Assembly (NCBI GenBank): GCA_032718475.1
Contig: JAUCBJ010002444.1
Location: forward strand, 1 to 64,000
Direction: 5' to 3'
Source of the DNA: Nemertoderma westbladi
Lineage: Eukaryota; Xenacoelomorpha; Nemertodermatida; Nemertodermatidae
Length of the DNA: 64,000 bases
Shown here: positions 10,906-20,670 of the stretch, one piece after another
Layout of the letters: the number at the start of each line of letters is the position of its first letter
How positions within the stretch are numbered: position 1 is the first letter of the stretch
Made by a program: the position numbers and the translations under genes
The notes under the pieces: generated by a model
The model's database searches: none
Told to the model about the DNA's origin: nothing
Seen by the model: the letters and a program-made list of their open reading frames with translations, nothing else

Positions 10906-13354
10906 CTCACATAAAGTTTAACTTAGAACATTCTCTTATGTAATATTTAAAATAATTTCATTTCCATGTGATTGACATGATTTTATATCCAAATGAGAAT
11001 GCAATCATTTTTTATGGTTACCAGCATGCATTATTACTTATACGGTGAATTTCTAAATTAAATTCATCGTAACTTATTTCAATATCAACAGAATCTCTCG
11101 AATTATAACAAGGTAAGTTAATCTATTGATTTTCCATGGCACCCTAAACTCTAGTTTTGATTGGCATAGAGTTTAGTTATTTTTAAAGATAGTTAGATTT
11201 CAATAATTTCCTGCGGGACCTCTGTATAGTGTATAATCAATAATAATTGTTATAGACTGTCTATATCAAACAAATATTAACCTCCTGTATTTTGATGCTA
11301 AGTGTTCATTTATTGGTGTAATAGGGAGTTTTTAGGCGTTGCAGCTTAGGGTATTAGAATATTACTGCATGTTGATGACATAAAATAATTTTTAAATATA
11401 CGATTTTGGGCGCGCCCATTTCGTCAATAGTTCCTTGGCAGTGCAGTGTATCAGGCAGAGTGTTGGGATTTACTGCACAAACCATCTCTGGATACTAGGC
11501 CGACCTCACCACTCCACCAGGGAGAGGCTCCAATGCAATCTCTTACACTGCGTTTGATGGCGCAGTGGTAGCAGCAAATTTTGTGGACAATATATGTTAT
11601 TGGTTACAAGGTTGTTTGTGTGGAATGCATGCTTACATCTAACGTACTATTTCACAATGAATCTTAATCCCAAAGCTAGCGACACAATATGAATATGAAT
11701 GAGACTTACGTATGTGTGTACAATAATAACAATAACATGAATTGCGGCCTAATCGGCTGTATGCCCAAGAGTTCAACAACTGAGGGTCAAACACATGCAA
11801 TTACAGTTTAATATAAAGCGTGCAATATATAAAATATCCTTTGCAATAAAACGGTTGTTACCAAATGCAATAATGTAATTTAGGAATTAGATCAAAATCG
11901 ATGTCCTCTAAATTTGTATTAAGTCTTTTATGAATAGCAACTTCTACATCTCAAGACTCGATGGGTAATATGACGCATCGTTTAGTATGCTGAGATATAA
12001 AGTATCATATATATTATTATTTATTTACTCTTTTGCAGATGTACTTGCTGTGCGTGAAGCCTAAATAATGGATGTTTTCAATAAATTAAACTTAAATATT
12101 AACAAAGTATTAAATAATCTTCCTTGTTTGAAATAAAAACACAAAATAAGTTTGTGAAATACTTAAGTAAGTGTGAAATAACTTATAAAACAATATAGAT
12201 AGTCAGTCCCTTTAGTATCTTATCAATCAATATTTTTGGCGCCATTCTGACCCAAATTACCCATTAACCCATTTCGGTTTGCTATATATGGGATCTAACT
12301 GACTATAAACCAAACTAATAGAACTGTTCAAATTATAGCATTATGTCTGGTGTATTAATGCCTGTATCTTTATGACATGATGGTGATCAAATATTATATT
12401 GGGTTAGTAGTAGGTGCTGCAGTTGTGAGATATACTTGGATCTACTGTATGTATATTATATCCCTTCTTAACAGTTCTGCTGAGATCAATACTTGTTTGC
12501 TCTTATTTTATATTCGCTACAGGGGGTATTTTGAGATAATTGACTTTCGTACTGTAATTTGTATCTGTCTAGTGTAACAATGGACAGGAACCACACCCCT
12601 CTATTCATGGTAAGTACATTATATGATAGGCTTATCCTGGCAATACCTCTCAGATAAAGTACTTTATTTCCAGCATCAGACATCCCCTTTATAAGCTCCC
12701 TAATACTATCAGATCTACACTACAAATCTATAATGAAATCCCGACTTCGACCATTCAATTGGAGACACAAGTGATGCATCATTAGTCCACCATTTATAAT
12801 GTGTCACCTTTATACAATTCGTTTGTCTATTGAAGTTGTTGTAGCCTTGATAAACACAATTCCACTGAGCAACAGTCATAATATAGGCAATGTACATCAT
12901 GACACATCAGTGACAGATCCTGATGCAAGGTGATAAACCTGGTTTACTTCTATGGAGGAATACTGTTGTCAGCAGGATCAGCATTTTTCTTTACAGTAAT
13001 AAACAGTTCACATTATTGTCTGTTCATGTCCTTCCAATTTCATTGCCCATCCATGTCAATGGATGTTCACTGGAAAGGTCACTAAAATAATTTTAGATAA
13101 TTAATTGATTCGAGTATAAAGACCTCATATGTATTGATGTCTTGCAACAAGTTTTCTGGTCAACACAAAGTCACCAAGCTAATCGATTTTTTCTGACTAC
13201 ATAATACATGCTAAGTCAATTAGTGGACATTAAACAGGGGTCCATCAGAATTCTGAGGAGTTTGCAGCATCTGTAACAAATCCTCTGATGTTTAATGTGG
13301 ATGATAGGGACTTTTGGCAGTGCAGATTATAAATAGCAATATCGTTGACAGTGT
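10906..13354. other. Unassigned AT-rich region
   Basis: No gene recognised. A perfect Pol III A-box word (tggcgcagtgg) occurs near 11563 without a convincing B box. Short minus-strand frames at 12486-12683 and 12715-12900 have no recognisable domain. Confidence 0.45.
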
Positions 13355-13555
13355 AAAGGCCATGATACACCACAGAAGCGGCGAGCGGCAGCGGCGGGCG
13401 GCCGCGGTGGGCGGCGACTTTTACTATGATACACCATAGGAGCCGCTAGCAGCAGCGGCCATTTGTGGTGTATCATCACCAATAGAAAATAATGTGTTCT
13501 ATTTTTAAAAAGTCGCCACTGCCGCTCGCCGCTCAGGTGGTGTATCATGGCCTTT
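13355..13555 (-). mobile_element. GC-rich MITE, copy 1 (opposite orientation to copy 2)
   Basis: Terminal inverted repeats aaaggccatgatacaccac and gtggtgtatcatggccttt enclose very GC-rich CGG/GCC modules and internal copies of the word gatacacca. Its reverse complement aligns along its whole length with the element at 20432-20670, including the internal aaaaatagaaca and accacaaatgg segments, so these are two copies of one family in opposite orientations. There is no coding capacity. No clear target duplication is visible, so the superfamily is unknown. Strand is relative to copy 2. Confidence 0.8.
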
Positions 13556-13904
13556 AGACGGTAACTTACAAATAAAATACTAAAAGGTCTATCAACACAA
13601 TACTCACTGAGGGCTTAAACAATTAGAGAAAACGTACTGTAGTACTTTCAATATGTGTGTTAATTTTCGTTGCAATTATTTAAAACCCAGGAATTTATTT
13701 TTATTATGTAAATTCTGAATGATTCCTATTAGTAATTATTATATTATTATAAAGTATATGAAAATAACCTAAATAAAAAAATAAAATAAAATAAAATAAG
13801 TTAAGTTAATTATTATTTTTTTTTCAAAACATTTCTAGAATATTACCTCCTGAATATCAATCAATCTAAGTCCAGATGCAGTGTCCCATTATTTTCTAGG
13901 AAGC
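13556..13904. other. AT-rich DNA, no gene seen
   Basis: Includes an (aaaat)n-like stretch around 13775-13800. No coding signal. Confidence 0.5.
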
Positions 13905-14052
13905 AGGACAATTCGGTCCTGGACAATTAGGTCCCATTAATTTTGTGTTTTGGGACCGAATTGTCCGGATACTGACTAGGACAATTCGGTCCCAAAACAT
14001 ACATATTAATGGGACCGAATTGTCCGGATACTGACTAGGACAATTCGGTCCC
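13905..14052. mobile_element. Modular MITE built of GGACAATTCGGTCC words
   Basis: Repeated 15-mers ggacaattcggtccc and their reverse complements gggaccgaattgtcc form stacked inverted repeats. A module of about 65 bp containing one inverted pair (gggaccgaattgtccgg, then aggacaattcggtccc) is duplicated in tandem. The same words build the 190-bp element at 19135-19324 and a stub at 17412-17434. The minus-strand frame here is a by-product. Non-autonomous, superfamily unknown. Confidence 0.75.
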
Positions 14053-14289
14053 AAAACATACATATTATTATTATTACATATTATTTTTATCACCAATAAG
14101 AAGGCCGACAACTAAATGTTTAATAACACTTATACTTGCACAATATACTTCTTCTTGTACGGCAGCATGGTTGGAATGGCATGACGGGTGATAATACGTT
14201 GAGTAACGAATGCAGACATGTGGAAAGTGATGTACTGTCATACCTTTGGTGCGGCCACATCACAATGGGATTTCCATGATCGGTTCTGA

Positions 14290-15422
14290 TTGGTGGAAAA
14301 CTGGTCAAAGTTTAGTGATGAAATGTTGAAGGAAGCGAAGAAACTCCTCCTAGATTGCATACCTGGTAATAAGAGCACTGCGGCATTTTCTAAGCAACGG
14401 AAATCAGGTCAGGGAATGCATAAGTCAATAGTGAACGACGTTATCGATATGTTTGAGTGTTTGCTGTTTTTTGAGTTGAGCGATGACAGAAAACCTCGCT
14501 TTACTCCTGCCTGTCTCAGTAATATCCCGCAGATCGTCTCCATTATGTCACCCATGATTCTGGTGGTAACATAGATCTAGCGGTACGGGGGGCGCGATAT
14601 CCAACGCCGCCGGTACCGCCTGTCGATCATAATGCTCCAATGTTGGGTTTAGTTGAGCCCCCATCCGAAGGTCAACCATTCGTATCGCATAGCAGAGCTA
14701 CGGGAGTGAGGCCTACGTCCAGGGCAAATGTGCGTGCTGACACAAACTACGCCAGTGCAGCTTCACAACCACGACTTCCCGGAGCACGAGGTTACGGAGT
14801 AGATTGTGTAAATAGCGATGACTCATTCATCACTGTTGGTCCTCGTGGGCACCCAATCAACCACCTAGGTGGTACAATGTGTCAGGGTGTCAACGCAGAT
14901 ATGGCAACAACCAGGCCTAGCTTGCGTACACATAAACCATTTATAACAGGCACGGGTTCGGCTACTGAGAACGAGGGTTTTAAGACAGTTGCCCAATCGC
15001 GATATCTGTTCGTTACTGGAGGTGAACTTGGAGTACCTGCTTCTGCAGAGAAAGACTATGTAAAACGTAAGATGGACATCGATGTTCATTGCGAGAAGAT
15101 GACAAAGGAAGACTGCACTACGCATTCTTCATTCCTTGTTAAATATCGAGAGTCTGAGAAAGATCTAGTTCTCAAACCGTCCAACTGGCCGAAAGACAGT
15201 CGGATTCGTGAAGGATGGGTAAACCGTCGTAGACAGTTCCTGGAGAAGCGCAGAAACTCTGGGCAGTTCGGGGGGGGGGAGTCTGGTCGTCTGCCTGTCG
15301 TTGTAGACACTCTGGGGTCACTAACTCACAGTCAGCAGCACCATAGTGAAACCGGGGGTATCCATGCATGTGCGTTAGCTACTGGGCCTAATCAAACAAG
15401 GGTCAGTCTCAGATGTGATTAA
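14290..15422 (+). pseudogene. LINE ORF1-like fragment (CR1/Jockey-like), frameshifted
   Basis: Two frames joined by a break near 14575: a first part of about 94 codons and a second of 260 codons (14640-15419). The C-terminal third has the stretch SSFLVKYRESEKDLVLKP then NWPKDSRIREGW, which resembles the end of ORF1 nucleic-acid-binding proteins of CR1/Jockey-type LINEs (a VT.....LL.P..WP.GV.VR pattern known from that group). No zinc knuckle is visible. A G9 run at about 15270 sits inside the frame. It lies 130 bp upstream of the endonuclease start of the same element, the usual ORF1-ORF2 order. A host gene is possible but less likely given position and composition. Confidence 0.6.
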
Positions 15423-15551
15423 CGGTGCCGACAGCTAATTATTCGAACTGGTATTGTATTTACAAGTTAATACGGTAAGTTATATTTAAATGATTTTTCA
15501 ATTTATATATTTTCTATATATTAAGACATTTTCATATATACAAAATGTGCA

Positions 15552-15860
15552 ATGGCGTCGATTAATAAACTCAGAGTATCATCTCACAATTGCAATTCAG
15601 TGAGAACACTTTCGTCTGGGATAGCTATTAAAGACTTGTGTGATAAATCTGACATAATATTTTTGCAGGAGCATCTTCTGCCTCAGCAGGAGCTTAGCTA
15701 CCTATCATCGATAGATAAGCGATTTATTCCTTACATTAAATCGCCTGTCGATTTATCTTCCGAGATTTTAGTGGTGGTCTAGCTGCTCTGGTTCGCCAAG
15801 ACATATTACAATACGTACATTACGATAAATCGGTTGATGATGATAGAATATTATTTTTCA
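15552..15860 (+). pseudogene. LINE ORF2 endonuclease N-terminal fragment
   Basis: Starts with LRVSSHNCNSVRT, the first strand of an apurinic-type endonuclease domain, followed by CDKSDIIFLQEHLL, which carries the catalytic Glu of the LQE(H/T) motif. A frameshift at about 15770 is needed to continue into GGLAALVRQ. After about 15860 the reading jumps to the RT palm. Compared with the related copy at 43140-44665, about 1.1 kb (the rest of the endonuclease, the linker and the first RT blocks) is missing. The element cannot be active. Confidence 0.8.
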
Positions 15861-17216
15861 AAGGATATGATAATATATCCCTCGGAAATAAATTGTGCTA
15901 TTTCGAATTTAAAATTAGGAAAAACTGCGGGCCCAGACAGCATATCAGCTGAACATTTAGTTTACGCTAGTAGTTCTAGACTACATGTTATTTTATCATT
16001 GTTCTTAACGTCGCTAATTGTTCATGGATATTTACCTAGTTCGATTATTGAATGTATTATTGTACCTATACTGAAGGATAGAAATGAGCCTATTGATATT
16101 TAATCTAATTACCGACCGGTTGCTATTGCAACAATCTTTAGTAAAGTTTTTGAATATGTTACTCTTTCTCATATACAATCTTCGTATACAATCTTGCCTT
16201 ATATGTAGTGATTTTCAGTTTGGTTTCAAAAAGAACTCAGGTACCGAATTAGCCATACATACTTTGCAAGAAATTATTGATTATTATTTGGACAATGATT
16301 CACCAGTTTATATTTGTTTCATAGATGCATCCAAAGCGTTTGACCGTATTGAACACGATAAATTATTTTTGAAACTGATTGATAAAAAAGTGCCGATATA
16401 TTTGGTCAGAATCTTTGCATACTGGTATAGAAATTAAAGTTTGATGGTCAAATGGGGTAACTATATTACTGGAAAATTTGGTGCTTATAACGGAGTAAAA
16501 CAGGGTGGCATATGCTCCCCTTATTTTATCAATGTTTATATGGATGACTTGTCACGTGCACTATTAGACTGTAATGTAGGTTGTGCTATTGAAGGACGTA
16601 GAATTAATCACATTTCGTATGCGGATGATTTAGGTTTGATTTCCAACTCTGTGGTTGGTCTTCAAAAACTAATTGAAAAATGTCAAGATTATGCCACAGG
16701 CCACAGTATTGTATTCAACTTAAAGAAAACGAAAGTAATGTTTCTAACGCCTAAACATTGTCGCAGCGTACAATGGCTTCGGTTTACTTGTATGGTATAC
16801 CCATTGTTAGGACTACTCAGTTTAAGTATTTAGGCTATATTTTACACATAACCCGAGATGATGATTTTGATATTAAGAGGGCTACGCGCAGACTCTACGC
16901 GTGCGCTAACTCGTTATTACGTAAATATTCCCTGTGCTCTACAACGGTAAAGCGTCTACTATTTATTTCATTTATAACCCCGCTATATTGCCATGCACTT
17001 TGGTGTCGTTTAAATTATTCAGATTCTGTATACAATCGTCTTAAAGTAGCGTATAATAAGGCAGCACGTTTATTTTTCAAAATACCGTTTAGGTCTAGCA
17101 TGTCATTATTTTTTGGAATGAACCATATCCCAACGTTCACTCATAAACGTGCTCAATCAATTGACAGCATAACTAGAAGGTTGGACTCAAGTGATAGCTC
17201 AGTTATTCTATTGTAA
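15861..17216 (+). pseudogene. LINE ORF2 reverse transcriptase, frameshifted
   Basis: CR1/Jockey-superfamily reverse transcriptase split over several frames. In order: KLGKTAGPDSISAEHL (RT entry), a stop inside the NYRPVAI region at about 16100, QFGFKKNSGTELAIHTLQE, motif A CFIDASKAFDRI (about 16315), a stop at 16437, motif B NGVKQGGICSPYF (about 16490), motif C SYADDLGLIS with both Asp present (about 16615), thumb NLKKTKVMF, a frameshift at about 16760, then a YLGYIL segment and C-terminal region to 17216. At least three breaks make it a pseudogene. The exact clade (CR1, L2 or Jockey) cannot be settled by eye. Confidence 0.9.
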
Positions 17217-17489
17217 ACAATTGTATTACTGGCTTCCGGTGGAAATCAATGCTTACTATTTATTAATAATATTGTGCTACATACATACATATTTAGTTCA
17301 TTTAAATAAATAATTATTTTACTGTAGGACCATTGCTTATGTCCAGCAATTAGTTTTCTTGATACAAAATTTATTGTTTTTGGATGAATTAAAAGAATAT
17401 AATAATAATTAATGGGACCGAATTGTCCGGGACCAAATTTAATTGGTACCATATAATCAGAAATCAAAATCATAAAATTATATAAATCA
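17217..17489. other. AT-rich spacer with a MITE stub
   Basis: Probable LINE 3' region or unrelated AT-rich DNA. At 17412-17434 a single inverted module gggaccgaattgtccggg belongs to the GGACAATTCGGTCCC family, so modules of this family lie on both sides of the preceding LINE relic. Confidence 0.5.
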
Positions 17490-18497
17490 TAAAATCAGAT
17501 TTAACAGATACGTTACAATTAGCCTCTGAATCTCTATCAAACTTGAACCTTTCAGTCAACATAAAAAAATCGAATTACTTAAACATTGATACTGATGGTA
17601 CCACTATCATGGGAGACAAAGTATTTATAGGGGAACAACCGATTAAATCAGTACAATCTTGTAGTTATATGGGCTTACCCCTGCCATCAAACTCGAGAGC
17701 TTTGAAACACACGATTTTGAACAAGTTATGGATGAATGTCGCTATGATAAACACTCAGGGTTTCGCTGTTGATAATATGAGCATCGGTGTACTGACTACC
17801 ATATGGCGATCCCTTAGTTTACCAAGTGTTCTGTATGGCTCATCATCACTAGAATCAAAAGACATAATCGAAATTGCCACCTCAACAAGAAAAGCCATGC
17901 ATAGCCTACTACGGGTATCAAAGATGTCAAATGTCATCCTGAATAATTTGTTCCAAATACCAGATGTATCTGACATCATACGTGGAAACCAATGTCGCAC
18001 TATATATAATACATTCAATTGCGGCAATGAAAAAGTAATGTATCTGTTCTATTATCTACTTGGAGTGAACATTACTGGCCAGGGTAATGTTAAATTATAC
18101 TCAACCTATAACATATCTTCATGGGAATCCAATATACCGAGTCTTACATCTCTTGCAGTTCATAAATACGCCATAAAGTCTTGTCTTAGTAAACTTAAAA
18201 GCACCTGCATCACCCTAACACCCCGAGAGAGTTATAAAATACTGCATTTAAAAATTATCTATGGAAAATGTGGAGTAAATTTTAATATCCGAAGGCCACT
18301 TATTCAGGACATTCTAGATATTTGAACATTGTTTGTCTTGTCTTACCTTCTTATACCATACGCCACTTGTGATTCAGTTTTCAATGATTCTTATTTTTAT
18401 GTGCAAGTGAAATCATTAGTATGTCGTCCGACCATTTAACTAATTAAAGCCGCCGGGGCCTTATACCGGATTGAAATAATAATAATAATAATAATGT
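17490..18497 (+). pseudogene. Second LINE 3' end with AAT-repeat tail
   Basis: One 260-codon frame (17543-18322) preceded by in-frame sequence from about 17490. It begins in the RT thumb (NLNLSVNIKKSNYL, then SYMGLPLP in place of the usual YLG) and runs through a long C-terminal region with ITLTPRESYKILH near the end. The RT catalytic blocks are missing, so this is a 5'-truncated copy. After the stop comes about 150 bp of 3' UTR and an (aat)n tail at 18476-18497, as in CR1/Jockey relatives with short repeat tails. It differs in sequence from the copy ending at 17216, so it is a different family or subfamily. Confidence 0.75.
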
Positions 18498-19117
18498 GGT
18501 TATTTTTCTAGCACTTTAATTGATATTATTTTATGGTAGCTAGTGTTTTTTTTACTAGCTAGTATTTTTTTGAAAAAATGTAAAAATTTTACTTTTTTTT
18601 GTTAACATTACTATTTTATGGTAGCTATGGTGTTTTTATGGAACTTGTGAATAATTTACTAGCTTAGTAATAGTATGTATTTAAAATGTATAGACTGATT
18701 TTTTTATATATATTGCGTATGTATATGTGTTGTTGGTGGGTTAACAAGCCTAAATTATTATCCTAGATAATAGCTGGATCTCATTCAGGGACTGTTATAA
18801 TATCATCAATATTTTTGGTAATTAATATATTCTGCAACAGTTTAGGCATAATTCTGAAATATCAATGTTTTCACAAATTTTTTTATAATTACAAGAAAAT
18901 GCTAGCTAGTAAAAAAACTACTAGCTACACCTTAATAAATAATATATAATATTGTTCTCGAACACTTAACCAATATCAAAAATAAAAAAAATACAGTATT
19001 TTTAAAAATTAAAGAAGTTCTAGCTAGTAAAAAAAAACACTAGCTACCATAAAAAAATATATCTACTAATGTTCTAGAAAATTCACCAATATCAAAAAAG
19101 CACTAGAAAGTTGATAT
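18498..19117. mobile_element. AT-rich foldback element with TAGCTAG-containing arms
   Basis: The segment near 18527-18565 (atggtagctagtgtttt ... actagctagta) reappears as its reverse complement near 19018-19060. Outer segments also pair: ttttctagcactttaattgatatt near 18507 with aatatcaaaaaagcactagaaa near 19088. The interior holds a further internal copy at about 18905. No coding capacity. TAGCTAG words continue to about 19490, so the element may extend past the MITE inserted at 19135. Superfamily unknown. Confidence 0.45.
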
Positions 19118-19134
19118 CAGGAATAGGACAATTC

Positions 19135-19324
19135 GGTCCCGGACAATTCGGTCCCAGACTATTCGGTCCCGGACAATTCGGTCCTAGGACAATTCGGTCC
19201 CGGACAATTCGGTCCCGGACAATTCGGTCCCATTTATTTAGTGTTTTTGGGACCTAATTGTCCGGGACCGAATTGTCCGTGACCGAATTGTCCAGGGCCG
19301 AATTTTCCGGGACCGAATTGTCCT
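19135..19324. mobile_element. GGACAATTCGGTCCC modular palindromic MITE
   Basis: About seven tandem 15-mers of ggacaattcggtccc type on the left, a central catttatttagtgtttttgg spacer, and about five reverse-complement 15-mers on the right, starting aggacaatt and ending aattgtcct. The element is thus an inverted repeat whose arms are themselves tandem arrays. Individual 15-mers carry single-base differences (gactattc, gaattttcc). It sits within TAGCTAG-rich DNA. No protein is encoded. Confidence 0.8.
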
Positions 19325-20431
19325 ACTTCCTATTTTCTAGTAGCTAGAAGTTTAAGTACATTTAAATTTACATAAAATATTATGAATTGCATAACATAAT
19401 TATTTCTTTCTACCATATTTAAGAATTTATTTTTAATGCAAACTCTAGCACCATAAAAGCACTATAGCTAGCTTTTAAAACAACGCTAACTATAATTTTG
19501 CAATGAAACCATGAAACATAAAAAAAATTGCGAAAAAAATCAAAAAATACAAACTTAATCACTATCCAAAGATATTTTTGTTTTTGGTCCAAGTATCTGA
19601 AAAATTACTTAGAAATGAAAAAGCATTAGAAAAAAATACTTACAACTACCACTTAAATACAGTAGCCAAGTAAAAGGTTGGTCTTGGTCATACTGGAAAT
19701 AAGTCAGACCAACTTACCAATCTTTGAGCTGCGGAATTACAGGGATCTGCTTGGTTTTGGGAATAAGATGCCACCAAAATTGTAGGGACCTCATATTGGT
19801 GGCCTTTCATTTCAAACTTTGTGCACCTTTGTGTAACATCCTGGTGTTTGTATACCTATACACACAGCCTCCTGATAGGCAATTTCTTTTATGTGGTTCT
19901 CACTAGTTACAAATAATCTGTAGTATGTCTTATCTAATTGGATATAACTAAATTTGGTGTAATTAGTGTAACATTACTAATTGGAGATTTGTAGTTGGTG
20001 TAACACTTCTAAATCGGCACTTTTACTTTATCTAGCAATGCTAAAAAACAGTTTGGGTATTAGAGCGGATAAAATTATTGTCATCAGATATATTAACTAC
20101 AATATTCCCTTCTCATAATTAGACCATTTAAATAATAAATAACCGGATACTATTTTTTGTATTGAAATAATTCGTTCATCTTGCATTTTCAACTATAGAG
20201 GCTCTATTGCGGCAGCTCATATGCTGTTGTTCTGCTCAAATAAATTAAGTTTCCAATGGCTCTGTCGACTAATGGATATGTAAATTATTAATAAGCCCAA
20301 AATGAAGTAAGGTTTCCTTCCTTCTACAGTTGCCGACATAATAATGTTTCCATTGCTTCTCTGATGGAAATGTCATTTTGTTCATAAGATGAATTAATTA
20401 ATAGTAATATCAATGTATTACCTAATATTCT
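19325..20431. other. No gene seen
   Basis: AT-rich DNA with more TAGCTAG words to about 19490. Frames are short and unrecognised. Confidence 0.45.
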
Positions 20432-20670
20432 AAAGGCCATGATACACCACAGGAGCGGCGAGCGGCAGCGGCGGGCGGCCGCAGTAAGCGGCCACTTTAT
20501 AAAAATAGAACAGATTATTTTCAACGTGTTATGATACACCACAAATGGCTGCTGCCGCTCGCCGCTCCTATAGTGTATCATACTAAAAGTAGCCGCTCAC
20601 AACGGCCGCTCGCCGCGGCCGCCCGCCGCTGCCGCTGCCGCTCGCCGCTTCTGTGGTGTATCATGGCCTT
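20432..20670 (+). mobile_element. GC-rich MITE, copy 2
   Basis: Same family as 13355-13555: aaaggccatgatacaccac at the left, its inverse gtggtgtatcatggcctt at the right, CGG/GCC-rich modules and internal gatacacca copies. It is about 38 bp longer, mainly in the GC modules, which suggests slippage in the CGG-rich arms. Left and right GC arms can pair, giving a very stable cruciform. No target duplication was identified. Confidence 0.8.

Noticed and set aside
11560-11630. Pol III gene from the perfect A-box word tggcgcagtgg
   Set aside because: The B-box position has only ggttacaagg, and no terminator or stems are evident.
14865-15369. Several minus-strand frames opposite the ORF1-like region
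   Set aside because: They are antisense shadows of the longer plus-strand reading, which has family resemblance.
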